From Evansella tamaricis (GTDB taxonomy: Bacteria > Bacillota > Bacilli > Bacillales > Salisediminibacteriaceae), in assembly GCF_019042215.1 (NCBI RefSeq), contig NZ_JAHQCS010000183.1, forward strand, positions 1-42,516: DNA of 42,516 bases. Direction: 5' to 3'. The position numbers and the translations under genes were made by a program. Below are positions 25,982-35,403 of this stretch, piece by piece (position 1 is the stretch's first letter; every line of letters begins with the position of its first letter). The notes under the pieces are model-generated. The model made no database searches. It had not been told where the DNA came from and saw only the letters and a program-made list of their open reading frames with translations.

Positions 25982-28915
25982 ATGAGCAAACAGCGCTTTT
26001 CTCTGAATAGACTATTAAACAGGAAAGAACCACAGACTATTTTTAAAGGGGTAAGAATTACCTCATCCGTCGTTTGGAACTTATTTTTAATTTTTACTAT
26101 TTTAGGATTTATGCTACTATTTTTTGTTGGCGGTGCCGGGGCTGGATATTTTGTCTCCCTTGTCAAAGACGAGCCAATTCGTAGCTATGATGATATGAGA
26201 CGAGATATATATGATTATGAAGAAGCTACAGAAATTTACTTTGCCAATGATGATTATTTAGGAGATTTACCAAGTCCTTTAGAACGGCGTGAAATATCAC
26301 TTGATGAGATCTCCCAATATGTTATTGATGCCGTTATTGCCACAGAAGATGAGTATTTTTTCGAACACCAGGGGATTGTACCTAAAGCTTTATTTAGGGC
26401 AGTTTACCAAGATTTTTCAAACGCTGCCATGCAAACAGGCGGAAGTACACTTACTCAACAGCTTATTAAAAATCAGATATTAACAAGTGAAGTTACTCAT
26501 GACCGAAAAGCAGCTGAAATTTTACTGGCATTACGTCTTGAAAATTTCTTTGAAAAAGATGAAATCTTAGAAGCTTACTTAAATGTAGTATTTTTTGGAA
26601 GGAATTCTTCTGGACGGCAAATTGCTGGTATTCAAGCAGCTGCACAAGGGATCTTCGGAGTCGATGCCAAAGACTTGTCTCTCCCTCAAGCAGCCTATAT
26701 TGCCGGATTACCACAAAGTCCTTTCGGTTATACTCCTTTTACTTCCTCTGGAGAAGTGAAAGAAAATTTGGATCCTGGTCTGAACCGTATGAGAACTGTT
26801 TTAAATCGGATGCTCACTGCTGAATTAATTACAGAACAGGAGCATCGGGAAGCTTTAGCTTATGATGTTCGGGCAAACCTAATTCCACCAACGAGAAATA
26901 GTTTAGATGATTACCCTTATATTACAGATGAAGTTCGGAGACGGGCTAGGGATATTATGGCAACTGTCTTAATGGAGGAAGATGGTATTAACATCGATGA
27001 GATAGAAGATGAGGAACAGAAAAAGCTTTTGCAACTCCGATATAGGGAAGAAGCTATTCGATCATTACATCGTGATGGTTACAAAATCCATACGACCATT
27101 GACAGGGAAATTTATGATGCACATCAACAGGTTATTGAAGACTATGAGGACAGTTTCGGTTCAACCCGACAGGATACAGTCACAAATGAATTTGGAGAAG
27201 AGGAGGAACGGCTTCGTCTTGAACAACCGGGATCTGTTTTACTTGAAAATAAAACAGGACGAATTCTCAGTTTTGTAGGTGGAAGAGACTATGGATTGGA
27301 AAATTTAAATCATGCAACACAAGCAGACCGCCCAACAGGCTCAACAATGAAACCTCTCCTTACTTATGCACTAGGTTTTGAAATGGGCGTCTTGCAACCT
27401 GGGTTCATCACTCCAGATATTCCCTATAGTTACCCAAACGGAGATGCTGTTACCAACTTTGAAGGGGGATATATGGGATTAATGACAATCAGGGAGGCCT
27501 TAGTACGTTCTAGGAACACACCTGCTGTCAGAGAAGCTGAAAAAATACCGACAGATTATCAAAGGGAAGCACTAGTTAACTATAATCTACAAAGATTCCT
27601 TGATGAAGATCCACACCCTTATCCTTCCACCCCTCTAGGGACGTTAGCAATGAGTGTGGAAGCAAATACAGCAGCCTATACTACCTTTGCTAATGGTGGA
27701 GAGTTTATCGAAAGTTATTTTATTGAAAGAATAGAAAATTCCAATGGTGAGGTTATATTCGAACACGAATCTGAACCTGTGGAAGTATTTTCTCCACAAA
27801 CAAGTTATTTAGTTATTGATATTATGAGAGATGTTCTTCGTGGGACAGGCGGTACTGCAACAGATATTCCTGGATATTTGAAATTCTCTACAGACTGGGC
27901 TGGTAAAACAGGGACTTCACAGGGGCATCGTGATTATTGGTTTGTGGGAACAAACCCTAATGTTACTTTAAGTTTGTGGATTGGTTATGGTCATAACGAA
28001 CCATTAGACAGAGATTATTCCCGACGTTTAAAAAGGTTATGGGCGAATATTGCAAATGCCACTTATGACATAAATCCTGATTTAATTGCACCTAGCAGTC
28101 AATTTGAGTCACCTGGCGGAATTGTAAGGCAATCCATATGTGGAATTTCAGGTAAACTCCCTTCAGAATTATGCTATGAAGCAGGTTTTGTAACAACGGA
28201 TCTTTTCAATTCAAAATATGTTCCTACGGAAGTAGACGACAGTCTTGAACGGGTCAACTATGTTAGGGTGGATGATGAGCACTATAAAGCTCTTGAAACA
28301 ACTCCACTTGAGTTTACGAACGAAGGTGTTTCTATTAAGGAGGAATACTTTGACTTTGGTGACGATGTTGATATATCCGAGTTTATTCCAGAAGATTGGG
28401 ATACACTCATTCCAGATGAAGAAGCACCTGACAATGGAAAAACACCAGATGAGTTAGCTTCCCTTAATGCATCTAATAATTCAATTTCGTGGGATGAGCA
28501 CCATGAAGGGGACGTCATTGGTTACCGTGTATACTATTCCTTTGAAGCGGGGGCAGACTTTACTCTCGTAGCAAGTGTCAAATGGGATGAGGAGTTTTCT
28601 TATTCGGGGCCTGAAGGAGCCTATCATGTCACTGCTGTTGATGTTGCCGGGCGGGAGTCATCCCCAAGTGAACCTGTCATTTTAGGAGAGTACATCGATC
28701 CTGTTGAAGAAGCAGAAAGAGAAGAGGAAGAAAGAAGACAAAGAGAAGAGGAAGAAAGAAGACAAAGGGAAGAGGAAGAAGCTACAAGAGAAGATGATGA
28801 TGATGATGATGACAATGGAAACGGAAATGGCAACAATGGCAATGGGAATGGTGGCAACGGGAATGGAAACGGGAGCGGAAATGGGAACGATAACGGGGAT
28901 AATGAAGATGATTAA
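25982..28915 (+). CDS. Class A penicillin-binding protein (1A family) with FN3 domain and acidic/Asn-Gly tail
   Basis: A bifunctional peptidoglycan synthase, 977 residues. It has an N-terminal transmembrane helix (about 31-60); a glycosyltransferase domain with catalytic Glu122 (ATEDEYFFEHQG), GGSTLTQQL and YLNVVFFGR; a transpeptidase with Ser454 (STMK), SRN at 510-512 and KTG at 642-644; a fibronectin type III-like domain (about 815-900); and a C-terminal tail of Glu/Arg repeats, a run of seven Asp, and Asn-Gly repeats. All catalytic residues are present. ATG 25982 follows GGAGGT. It sits where B. subtilis has acsA, between tyrS and acuA. Confidence 0.95.
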   Translation: MSKQRFSLNRLLNRKEPQTIFKGVRITSSVVWNLFLIFTILGFMLLFFVGGAGAGYFVSLVKDEPIRSYDDMRRDIYDYEEATEIYFANDDYLGDLPSPLERREISLDEISQYVIDAVIATEDEYFFEHQGIVPKALFRAVYQDFSNAAMQTGGSTLTQQLIKNQILTSEVTHDRKAAEILLALRLENFFEKDEILEAYLNVVFFGRNSSGRQIAGIQAAAQGIFGVDAKDLSLPQAAYIAGLPQSPFGYTPFTSSGEVKENLDPGLNRMRTVLNRMLTAELITEQEHREALAYDVRANLIPPTRNSLDDYPYITDEVRRRARDIMATVLMEEDGINIDEIEDEEQKKLLQLRYREEAIRSLHRDGYKIHTTIDREIYDAHQQVIEDYEDSFGSTRQDTVTNEFGEEEERLRLEQPGSVLLENKTGRILSFVGGRDYGLENLNHATQADRPTGSTMKPLLTYALGFEMGVLQPGFITPDIPYSYPNGDAVTNFEGGYMGLMTIREALVRSRNTPAVREAEKIPTDYQREALVNYNLQRFLDEDPHPYPSTPLGTLAMSVEANTAAYTTFANGGEFIESYFIERIENSNGEVIFEHESEPVEVFSPQTSYLVIDIMRDVLRGTGGTATDIPGYLKFSTDWAGKTGTSQGHRDYWFVGTNPNVTLSLWIGYGHNEPLDRDYSRRLKRLWANIANATYDINPDLIAPSSQFESPGGIVRQSICGISGKLPSELCYEAGFVTTDLFNSKYVPTEVDDSLERVNYVRVDDEHYKALETTPLEFTNEGVSIKEEYFDFGDDVDISEFIPEDWDTLIPDEEAPDNGKTPDELASLNASNNSISWDEHHEGDVIGYRVYYSFEAGADFTLVASVKWDEEFSYSGPEGAYHVTAVDVAGRESSPSEPVILGEYIDPVEEAEREEEERRQREEEERRQREEEEATREDDDDDDDNGNGNGNNGNGNGGNGNGNGSGNGNDNGDNEDD
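28718..28912 (+). repeat. Low-complexity coding repeats in the PBP tail
   Basis: Two full 24-bp units (28718-28741 and 28742-28765) and a partial third encode REEEERRQ, followed by a GAT run encoding poly-Asp and then short repeats of AATGG/AACGG type encoding Asn-Gly. All keep frame, so length change would not disrupt the protein. Confidence 0.9.
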
Positions 28916-28987
28916 ATATTTAGATATTGAATGTTAATTCATCTTTGATAATACCATTTGGTTTTCACATATTTATGGGAGGCTAAC

Positions 28988-29032
28988 GGGAGACAAAAAC
29001 TGTGATTTTAGGCAGTTTATGTCTCCTTTTTT
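28988..29032 (+). terminator. Terminator of the PBP gene
   Basis: The long hairpin GGAGACAAAAACTG / CAGTTTATGTCTCC with one bulge is followed by TTTTTT. Confidence 0.9.
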
Positions 29033-29108
29033 CTGTGAAAATGCAACATCTTTCTATTGATATGATATAGTGAAAGAAACAAGTTCTTGCTATAAAAGGT
29101 GGGTGCCC

Positions 29109-29738
29109 ATGAAGCATTTAAAAACCTATCATTCCATGGAACTGGCAAACGGGAAAACATTTATTGTAGAGGGTCCAATTACTAAAGAAGCTTTTGAAAG
29201 CTATCAATTTGATACTGGTCTCGTTGCTTTCCGTCCACCAGTTCAGCAGCACAAAGCATTAATAAAAGTAGCCGAACTGGAAGAGAGTCGTATAATTATC
29301 GCCAGAGAAGAGAACACCATAGTGGGCTACGCTATTTTCCTTTATCCCGATCAATTAGAAAGATGGTCGGAAGTCAATCTCGAGAACTTATTAGAGTTAG
29401 GGGCTATTGAAATCTCTGCTAATTTTCGAGGATATAAACTGGCAAAAAACCTCCTTAAAGTCGCCATGATGGACGATGCAATGGAGGATTATATTATCAT
29501 TACAACAGAATATTATTGGCATTGGGATTTAAGAGGAACAGGTTTATCCATTTGGGAGTACCGAGATGTGATGGCTAAAGTAATGAAATCAGGCGGATTA
29601 GAATGGTATGCCACAGATGATCCAGAAATTTGTTCCCATCCAGCCAACTGTTTAATGGCCAGAATAGGTAACAGGGTATCACCTGATGCTGTTCATGAAT
29701 TTAATAGAGTACGCTTTAAGCATAAGTATATGTTATAA
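29109..29738 (+). CDS. acuA: Protein acetyltransferase AcuA
   Basis: A GNAT-fold acetyltransferase which in B. subtilis acetylates and inactivates acetyl-CoA synthetase AcsA. The 209 residues are equivalent to the known protein. The acetyl-CoA region is around IEISANFRGYKLAKNLLKVAMM (about 102-125). Start at ATG 29109 after AAAGGTGGG; the longer frame lacks a site. It is the first gene of acuABC. AcsA, its target, is not next to it here, unlike in B. subtilis. Confidence 0.95.
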   Translation: MKHLKTYHSMELANGKTFIVEGPITKEAFESYQFDTGLVAFRPPVQQHKALIKVAELEESRIIIAREENTIVGYAIFLYPDQLERWSEVNLENLLELGAIEISANFRGYKLAKNLLKVAMMDDAMEDYIIITTEYYWHWDLRGTGLSIWEYRDVMAKVMKSGGLEWYATDDPEICSHPANCLMARIGNRVSPDAVHEFNRVRFKHKYML

Positions 29739-29759
29739 ACTGGTAAGGAGGAGATACTT

Positions 29760-30401
29760 TTGATTATTAAAGACATTATGGTTCGGGATGTAATCGTAAC
29801 AAGTCCCAGTTCTACTATTAGCGATGCTCTTCAAAAAATGGAACGAAATCGTATACGGCATCTTCCCGTGGTAAATGACAATAAAGAAATTGTAGGAATT
29901 ATTTCAGATCGGGATTTAAGAGATGCAAGCCCGTCTATTTTTGATAAAAAATCTGAGGGTCACCTTGACCTTCCAATAGAAAAAATTATGATTACTGATG
30001 TTTTGACAGCGTTTGCAGGTGATTTTGTAGAAGATGCTGCAAATACTATGACAGAAAATCAAATTAGCTGCCTTCCTATTGAAGATAATGGTAAGATTAT
30101 CGGAATCATTACGGAAACTGATTTATTATATACATTAGTGAAGTTAACGGGGGCTGACCTTCCCTCTTCCCGCTTAGAAGTGGAAGTGGAAAATAAAAGT
30201 GGAATGTTATCGAATGTGGCACAAATAATTAAAGAGCATAATATTAATATTCACAGTGCACTTGTTTATCCGGCAACTAACATTTCAAAAAAAATATTAG
30301 TTTTTCGTGTCCAGGCAATGGATATCAGACCATTAACACAGGCGATAATATCTAGCGGATACAGGGTTCTTTGGCCATCGAATTTGGAGATGAATATATG
30401 A
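29760..30401 (+). CDS. acuB: AcuB, CBS-pair and ACT domain protein
   Basis: 213 residues: a tandem CBS pair (about 5-60, IMVRDVIVTSPSSTISDALQKM, and 75-130, IMITDVLTAFAGDFVEDAANTM) then an ACT domain (RLEVEVENKSGMLSNVAQIIKEHNI is its start, about 139-210). The domains imply ligand sensing, by adenosyl compounds through CBS and perhaps amino acids through ACT. The start is TTG, supported by AAGGAGGAG 7 bases before it, with no better ATG. It lies 21 bases after acuA and overlaps acuC by 4 bases (ATGA). Its exact role in acetoin/acetate metabolism is unclear. Confidence 0.94.
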   Translation: MIIKDIMVRDVIVTSPSSTISDALQKMERNRIRHLPVVNDNKEIVGIISDRDLRDASPSIFDKKSEGHLDLPIEKIMITDVLTAFAGDFVEDAANTMTENQISCLPIEDNGKIIGIITETDLLYTLVKLTGADLPSSRLEVEVENKSGMLSNVAQIIKEHNINIHSALVYPATNISKKILVFRVQAMDIRPLTQAIISSGYRVLWPSNLEMNI

Positions 30402-31561
30402 AAAATGAAGCCGCTTTTATTTATTCACCTGAGCAACTATATTATAAATTTAGTGACGAACATCCCTTTAATCAAAAACGGCTTCTCCTGACAAATGATT
30501 TGTTAATGGAAATAAATGCCTTGAATAAACAAATGATTTTTCCCGCCAGGAAGGCAACGGATGAAGAACTACTTCTCATTCACGATAAAGACTTTATAGA
30601 TGCTGTTAAAAAAGCAAGTGATGGATACCAGCCCTCTTCCTATACTACTACATTTGGAATTGGTACAGAAGACACCCCTATTTTTCCAAAGATGCACGAT
30701 GCAGCAGCTTGGTTAGTAGGGGGAACGTTATCTGCAGTGGACTTAATTTTTGAACATGGCTATAAGCATACGTTAAATTTAGGTGGTGGACTGCATCACG
30801 GATTTCGAGGGAAAGCCTCTGGGTTTTGTATCTATAATGACAGCTCCATTGCAATAGAATACATGAGAAGGAAATACAAGGCGAGAGTATTGTATGTAGA
30901 TACGGACGCACATCATGGTGATGGGGTACAATGGGCATTTTATAATGACCCTAATGTCTGTACCCTTTCTCTTCATGAAAGTGGAAGATTTTTATTTCCT
31001 GGTACCGGTAATGTAAATGAACGGGGACATGGAGAAGGAAATGGCTATTCCTTCAATGTACCTTTAGAAGCTTTTACCGAAGACGAATCTTTCCTTGAAT
31101 CCTATGAGACAACATTTCGGGAAATTGTTGAATATTTTCAGCCGGATATCATTTTAACGCAAAATGGTGTAGATGCCCATTGTTACGACCCACTTACGCA
31201 TTTATGTGGTACGATGTCCATTTATCAACAAATCCCTAAATTAGCCCACGAATTAGCTCATAAATACTGTGAGGGAAGGTGGATTGCTGTTGGAGGTGGA
31301 GGCTATGACATCTGGAGGGTTGTTCCTAGAGCTTGGTCTCTAATTTGGCTTGAAATGACAGGACAAACAGACCTTCTTGAAAATCCAATTCCAAAAGAAT
31401 GGCTCAAAAAATGGGAAAAAGAATCACCAGTTCCCCTCCCAAAAACCTGGTTTGATAATAAAGATATATATCAGAAGATTCCCAGGAAAGGGGAAATAAA
31501 CATTAAAAATGAAAGAACTGTAATAAAAGCACTTAAGCCTATTTATGAAACACTTACCTGA
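30398..31561 (+). CDS. acuC: Protein deacetylase AcuC (class I HDAC-like)
   Basis: A zinc-dependent deacetylase which in B. subtilis removes acetyl groups from AcsA, opposing AcuA. The 387 residues show the deacetylase fold: GGGLHHGFRGKASGFCIYND (His dyad), VDTDAHHGDGVQWAFY (metal-binding Asp and His), LTQNGVDAHCYDP and a Gly-rich GGGGYD near 312. The start at ATG 30398 overlaps the acuB stop by 4 bases and follows TTGGAGAT, so translation is coupled. Confidence 0.96.
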   Translation: MKNEAAFIYSPEQLYYKFSDEHPFNQKRLLLTNDLLMEINALNKQMIFPARKATDEELLLIHDKDFIDAVKKASDGYQPSSYTTTFGIGTEDTPIFPKMHDAAAWLVGGTLSAVDLIFEHGYKHTLNLGGGLHHGFRGKASGFCIYNDSSIAIEYMRRKYKARVLYVDTDAHHGDGVQWAFYNDPNVCTLSLHESGRFLFPGTGNVNERGHGEGNGYSFNVPLEAFTEDESFLESYETTFREIVEYFQPDIILTQNGVDAHCYDPLTHLCGTMSIYQQIPKLAHELAHKYCEGRWIAVGGGGYDIWRVVPRAWSLIWLEMTGQTDLLENPIPKEWLKKWEKESPVPLPKTWFDNKDIYQKIPRKGEINIKNERTVIKALKPIYETLT

Positions 31562-31689
31562 GGTTCGTCAATTGAGAGTTGTTGAACCCCTCAATAGAAA
31601 GCTCAGCAGGAGTTCTATCCCTCCATGAACGGATCGAGGTGATACGAGCTCCCTTGCTCTTCCAACTACAAGCGTTCGATACTACAAAT
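31562..31689. other. Intergenic region between convergent acuC and mtnN
   Basis: This holds only a weak hairpin after acuC (TTGAG / CTCAA at about 31571-31593) and short inverted repeats (AGCTC / GAGCT). No clear terminator with a T run is visible for either gene. Confidence 0.4.
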
Positions 31690-32391
31690 TTATAGCTCAT
31701 TTAAAAGTCTCTCCACTATTTTGGAAGAAGTTTGAGCTGCTCTTTCCACAAAAGTCTCGAAACTAACGGGAGCTTCCCCATTGGCTTTATCTGATATTGA
31801 CCTAATTATTACATATGGAATGGCATTAAAATGAGCAACTTGTGCAACTGCTGCTCCCTCCATTTCCACACATATACCACCAAAGGTATCTCCTAACTCC
31901 TTTACAACGTTCTTATCTGCAATAAACTGATCTCCACTGATAATCTTTCCTTTTAAAACTTTTGATTCCTTATTCATTGTATGTATTGCAGCTTGGTAAG
32001 CTATGTTAACTAAATGTTCATCTGCTGGAAAATCAGATGTGCCTTCAAACATTGGTATTGTTCCCCTCTCAAAACCAAGTGGACTTGCATCAATATCATG
32101 TTGCTGACAACTAGTGGAGATTACTATATCTTCCACATCCAATTCTTCTTTAACTCCTCCCGCAACACCTGTAAATATTAACGCCTCTATATCGAACAAA
32201 TCAATAAGCATTTGTGCAGCTATTGCTCCATTAACTTTACCAACCCCACTTTTTGTTATGACGACATCATGTCCATACGAAGTACCGGAATAAAAAGTGA
32301 GTAAACCTTTCTGTACTACTTCTAAATCAGCCATAGCCTTTTTAAAAAATGCAATTTCTTCATTCATTGCACCAATAATTCCCACTTTCAT
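31690..32391 (-). CDS. mtnN: 5'-methylthioadenosine/S-adenosylhomocysteine nucleosidase
   Basis: Cleaves adenine from methylthioadenosine and S-adenosylhomocysteine, feeding methionine salvage and the activated-methyl cycle. The 233 residues are typical. Visible are the N-terminal MKVGIIGAMNEEIAFF with catalytic Glu, FTGVAGGV, CVEMEGAAVAQVAH and the catalytic Asp in IRSISDKANGEAPVSFE. The start at ATG 32391 follows GGGTGA; the longer frame starts in an unsupported region. It is inserted between acuC and the motPS-ccpA block. Confidence 0.96.
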   Translation of the reverse strand: MKVGIIGAMNEEIAFFKKAMADLEVVQKGLLTFYSGTSYGHDVVITKSGVGKVNGAIAAQMLIDLFDIEALIFTGVAGGVKEELDVEDIVISTSCQQHDIDASPLGFERGTIPMFEGTSDFPADEHLVNIAYQAAIHTMNKESKVLKGKIISGDQFIADKNVVKELGDTFGGICVEMEGAAVAQVAHFNAIPYVIIRSISDKANGEAPVSFETFVERAAQTSSKIVERLLNEL

Positions 32392-32443
32392 AAAAATATC
32401 ACCCATCCTTTTTTGATAAAAGTTTATCTGTTTATAAAACATA

Positions 32444-32473
32444 AATAAAACTCCGGAGATTTTCTTCTCCGGA
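32444..32473 (-). terminator. Terminator of the motP-motS unit
   Basis: On the minus strand TTCCGGAGA / TCTCCGGA with a short loop is followed by GTTTTATTT, 17 bases after the motS stop codon. Confidence 0.85.
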
Positions 32474-32489
32474 AATACTAGAAAAGATA

Positions 32490-33272
32490 TTAATATACTT
32501 CTCCACCTTCATAAGATGGATCTGAAATCACAATAACCACACGTCGATTTTTTTGCAGATTTTCTTCTGTTGTATTAGGAGCCACTGGTCTAGTTTCTCC
32601 ATATCCAACTGAAATAAATCTGGATGGCTCAAGATCATTTTCCTGGATGATATATCGAATGACACTGCTTGCCCTTGCCCCTGACAATTCCCAGTTAGAT
32701 GGGTATTGGAATGTATTTATCGGCCGGCTATCTGTATGCCCTTCTACTTTAACCATATTTGGAATTGTTGCTAGTAATGTACCTACTTTGTTTAAGAATG
32801 GGGTGGCTTCTGGAATAATTTCTGCATTCCCTGTCTCAAACAGAACTTGTTCCTGTAAAACTAGTACAATGCCACGATCATCACGGGAGGCAGATATTTC
32901 GTTTAGAAGTTCGTGGGTCTGCAAAAACTCGATTACTTCCACTAACAACTCATCTAACTGCTGATCCATTTCATCAGGCTCTCCATTTCCTTCTAAGTGA
33001 CTTTCAAATGGATCAGCTTCTTGATCAAAGGGATCTTGTCGATGATCACGGTCTTCTGCAGGATTTTCAAAAGGAATAATAGAGGGGTAGAATTCAAAAC
33101 TGGAACGTTCCTGGAAAGACTCTGCAATAGCACGAAACTTCGCTCCATCAACAATAGACATGGAAAAAAGAAGTATAAAAAACACTAAGATTAGTGTCAT
33201 CATATCTGAAAAAGTTACCATCCACTTTGGGCTACCCTTTTCCACTTTTTCCTGCCTTCTTCTTCTAATCAT
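32490..33272 (-). CDS. motS: Flagellar stator protein MotS (MotB-like)
   Basis: 260 residues. A single transmembrane helix near 18-40 carries the ion-binding Asp23 (KWMVTFSDMMTLILVFF), followed by a linker rich in Asp, Glu and Pro, then an OmpA-like peptidoglycan-binding domain (VEGHTDSRPINTFQYPSNWELSGARASSV, about 175-250). It anchors the stator to the wall. It overlaps motP by 8 bases. The location behind ccpA matches B. subtilis motPS, the Na+-coupled stator pair; Na+ use is inferred from that orthology. Confidence 0.92.
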   Translation of the reverse strand: MIRRRRQEKVEKGSPKWMVTFSDMMTLILVFFILLFSMSIVDGAKFRAIAESFQERSSFEFYPSIIPFENPAEDRDHRQDPFDQEADPFESHLEGNGEPDEMDQQLDELLVEVIEFLQTHELLNEISASRDDRGIVLVLQEQVLFETGNAEIIPEATPFLNKVGTLLATIPNMVKVEGHTDSRPINTFQYPSNWELSGARASSVIRYIIQENDLEPSRFISVGYGETRPVAPNTTEENLQKNRRVVIVISDPSYEGGEVY

Positions 33273-34071
33273 TTACATTCTCCTCGATTTCCTCGTTCTC
33301 CTTTTCTTTACGTTGTCCTGGCATAAAAGCACTTAGTTTTTCTTCAAGGATTTTCGGATTTTGTCCTGATTGTACACCTATTACACCTTCAACAATAATT
33401 TGTTTTACAAATACTTCATCCTCTGTACTTAAAGCAAGTTTACTGCCCATTGGAATAAATACAAGATTTGCTAATAATGTCCCGTAAAGTGTTGTCAGGA
33501 GTGCTACTGCCATGTTGGGACCAAGTGTTGAAGGGTCATTTAAGTTTTGCAACATTAGTACTAATCCAACTAATGTACCAATCATTCCCCATGCTGGAGC
33601 ATATTCACCAGCTTTTTCAATAATAAGACGACCTTTGCGATGTCTTTCCTCCATGGCAACAACTTCTGCCATCATAATATCCTTAATAATATCAGGTTCA
33701 ATTCCATCCACTGCAAGGAGTACACCTTTTACTATAAAAGGGTCATCCACTTCCTCAATTCCCACTTCCAAAGCTAATAAGCCTTCCCTTCTAGCTTTAG
33801 TAGATAAGTCCACAAATGTATGAATTAAGTCCTCCAGATTGTGTTCTTTGGTGCGGAAAGCTTCTTTAAATACTTTAGGTAATTGCCGTAAATCCTGAAG
33901 GGAAAAATTAATAGAAAGTGCAGCAAATAAGCCACCAAGTACAATTAAGACGGACGTCCATTGAAAGAAGAATTGTATTCCTCCCCCAGTTGCGTTCATA
34001 TAGATGGCAAGAATCACCATTGTTAATCCCACAAATATCCCAATTGGTGTCAACAGGTCTAATTTCTTCAT
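33265..34071 (-). CDS. motP: Flagellar stator protein MotP (MotA-like)
   Basis: 268 residues with four transmembrane segments (about 9-27, 36-54, 155-178 and 185-205) and a cytoplasmic loop that contacts FliG (AFRTKEHNLEDLIHTFVDLSTKARREGLLALE). The family motifs EYAPAWGMIGTLVGLVLML and LLTTLYGTLLANLVFIP are clear. It forms the ion channel with MotS. It is downstream of ccpA on the same strand with only a weak hairpin between them, so read-through from ccpA is possible. Confidence 0.94.
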   Translation of the reverse strand: MKKLDLLTPIGIFVGLTMVILAIYMNATGGGIQFFFQWTSVLIVLGGLFAALSINFSLQDLRQLPKVFKEAFRTKEHNLEDLIHTFVDLSTKARREGLLALEVGIEEVDDPFIVKGVLLAVDGIEPDIIKDIMMAEVVAMEERHRKGRLIIEKAGEYAPAWGMIGTLVGLVLMLQNLNDPSTLGPNMAVALLTTLYGTLLANLVFIPMGSKLALSTEDEVFVKQIIVEGVIGVQSGQNPKILEEKLSAFMPGQRKEKENEEIEENVND

Positions 34072-34144
34072 AGTCCTCTCCCTAAGGCAGCATGATTTTA
34101 TCTCTTTTTTAGAATTACATTTCCATTAATGGAGGAATGTAAAA

Positions 34145-35146
34145 TTATTCTTTTGTTGATTGCCTAAACTCAATACGGTGTGGTAACAATACGACATTAT
34201 CTGTTACTTCCTCTTTATTCATATACTTCGTCAAAAGTCTCATAGAAACTGCCCCAATATCATACATTGGTTGAACGACAGTAGTTAAAGTAGGACGAAC
34301 CATTGTAGCTAATCGAGTATTATCAAATCCGATTACTTCAAAATCCTCTGGCACATTAAAACCAGCATCCTGAGCCCCATGAATTACACCTAAAGCCATC
34401 TCATCCGTTGCTGCAAAAATTGCTGTAGGCTTGTCCTCCAAAGCCGCTAATGTCTCCATTGCCTCTAAACCAGAATCATAAGTATAATCCCCAATGACAA
34501 CAAAATCGTCTTTTAATTCTATCCCCGCTTCCTCTAAAGCCCTTTTGTATCCGGCAAACTTTTGGTAACCATTAATTGGATCTTCTAATGTACCTGTAAG
34601 CATTGCAATTTTTTTATGTCCACGATCAATTAAAGCTATCGTAGCATCGTAGGATGCCTGTGCATAATCAATATTTACAGAAGGCAATTCCTTATTGTTA
34701 TCAACTGTTGCGGATAAAACAATTGGTACAGGAGACTTTTGGAACGTTTCTTTGTGTTCCTCTGTGATTTCCCCACCCATGAAGACAATTCCATCCACTT
34801 GTTTTTCCAAAAGTGTATTAATTAAATGGATTTCTTTTTCTTTATTCTGATCAGAGTTACATAAGATGATATTATATTTATACATCGTTGCAATATCTTC
34901 AATCCCGCGTGCCAGTTCTGAGAAAAAGATGCTTGATATATCGGGAATAATTACCCCAACTGTCGTTGTACGCTTACTCGCTAATCCTCTGGCAACAGCA
35001 TTTGGACGGTACCCTAACCGATCAATAGCCTCTAGTACTCTTTTCCTTGTTGTTGGTTTCACATTTGGGTTTCCGTTTACCACTCGGGAGACAGTTGCCA
35101 TAGAAACTCCCGCTTCCCGTGCCACATCATAAATTGTAATATTCAT
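34145..35146 (-). CDS. ccpA: Catabolite control protein A
   Basis: A LacI-family global regulator of carbon catabolite control; with HPr-Ser46-P it binds cre sites and in B. subtilis activates ackA and represses acuABC. The 333 residues show an N-terminal LacI helix-turn-helix ([22 protein letters not shown], residues 4-25), hinge region ([14 protein letters not shown]) and periplasmic-binding-like domain with [16 protein letters not shown]. The position between motP and the DAHP synthase gene is the B. subtilis arrangement. AGGAGG precedes the ATG. Confidence 0.96.
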   Translation of the reverse strand: MNITIYDVAREAGVSMATVSRVVNGNPNVKPTTRKRVLEAIDRLGYRPNAVARGLASKRTTTVGVIIPDISSIFFSELARGIEDIATMYKYNIILCNSDQNKEKEIHLINTLLEKQVDGIVFMGGEITEEHKETFQKSPVPIVLSATVDNNKELPSVNIDYAQASYDATIALIDRGHKKIAMLTGTLEDPINGYQKFAGYKRALEEAGIELKDDFVVIGDYTYDSGLEAMETLAALEDKPTAIFAATDEMALGVIHGAQDAGFNVPEDFEVIGFDNTRLATMVRPTLTTVVQPMYDIGAVSMRLLTKYMNKEEVTDNVVLLPHRIEFRQSTKE

Positions 35147-35346
35147 TTATGAACCTCCTTTTATTTTTACAATTAATGGTTTTCATACTTTCATAATGTA
35201 ATGTTATAATACGACACTTTAAGGAGGGGTGCAAATTCTTTCTTTTTATATCGACATATTACCCCACATTCTTAAGTTAATGATTAATTTTTTCTAATAA
35301 AATAGGACTATTTTCTTTTTTAGAATATCTCAAAAAGGATTAAGTA

Positions 35347-35380
35347 TACTAAAAAGCCCCCAACAAAGATTGGGGGCTTC
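35347..35380 (-). terminator. Terminator of the DAHP synthase gene
   Basis: On the minus strand AGCCCCCAATCTTTGTTGGGGGCT forms an 8-10 bp stem followed by TTTTTAGT. Confidence 0.93.
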
Positions 35381-35381
35381 G

Positions 35382-35399
35382 AAATTAGCATGCTAATTT
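35382..35399. repeat. Perfect 18-bp palindrome
   Basis: AAATTAGCATGCTAATTT is identical to its reverse complement. It lies between the DAHP synthase stop codon and its terminator. Confidence 0.8.
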
Positions 35400-35403
35400 T
35401 ATT

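Noticed and set aside
29035-29048. cre-like site upstream of acuA (TGAAAATGCAACA)
   Set aside because: Too many mismatches to the CcpA consensus to call, although CcpA control of acuABC is known in B. subtilis.
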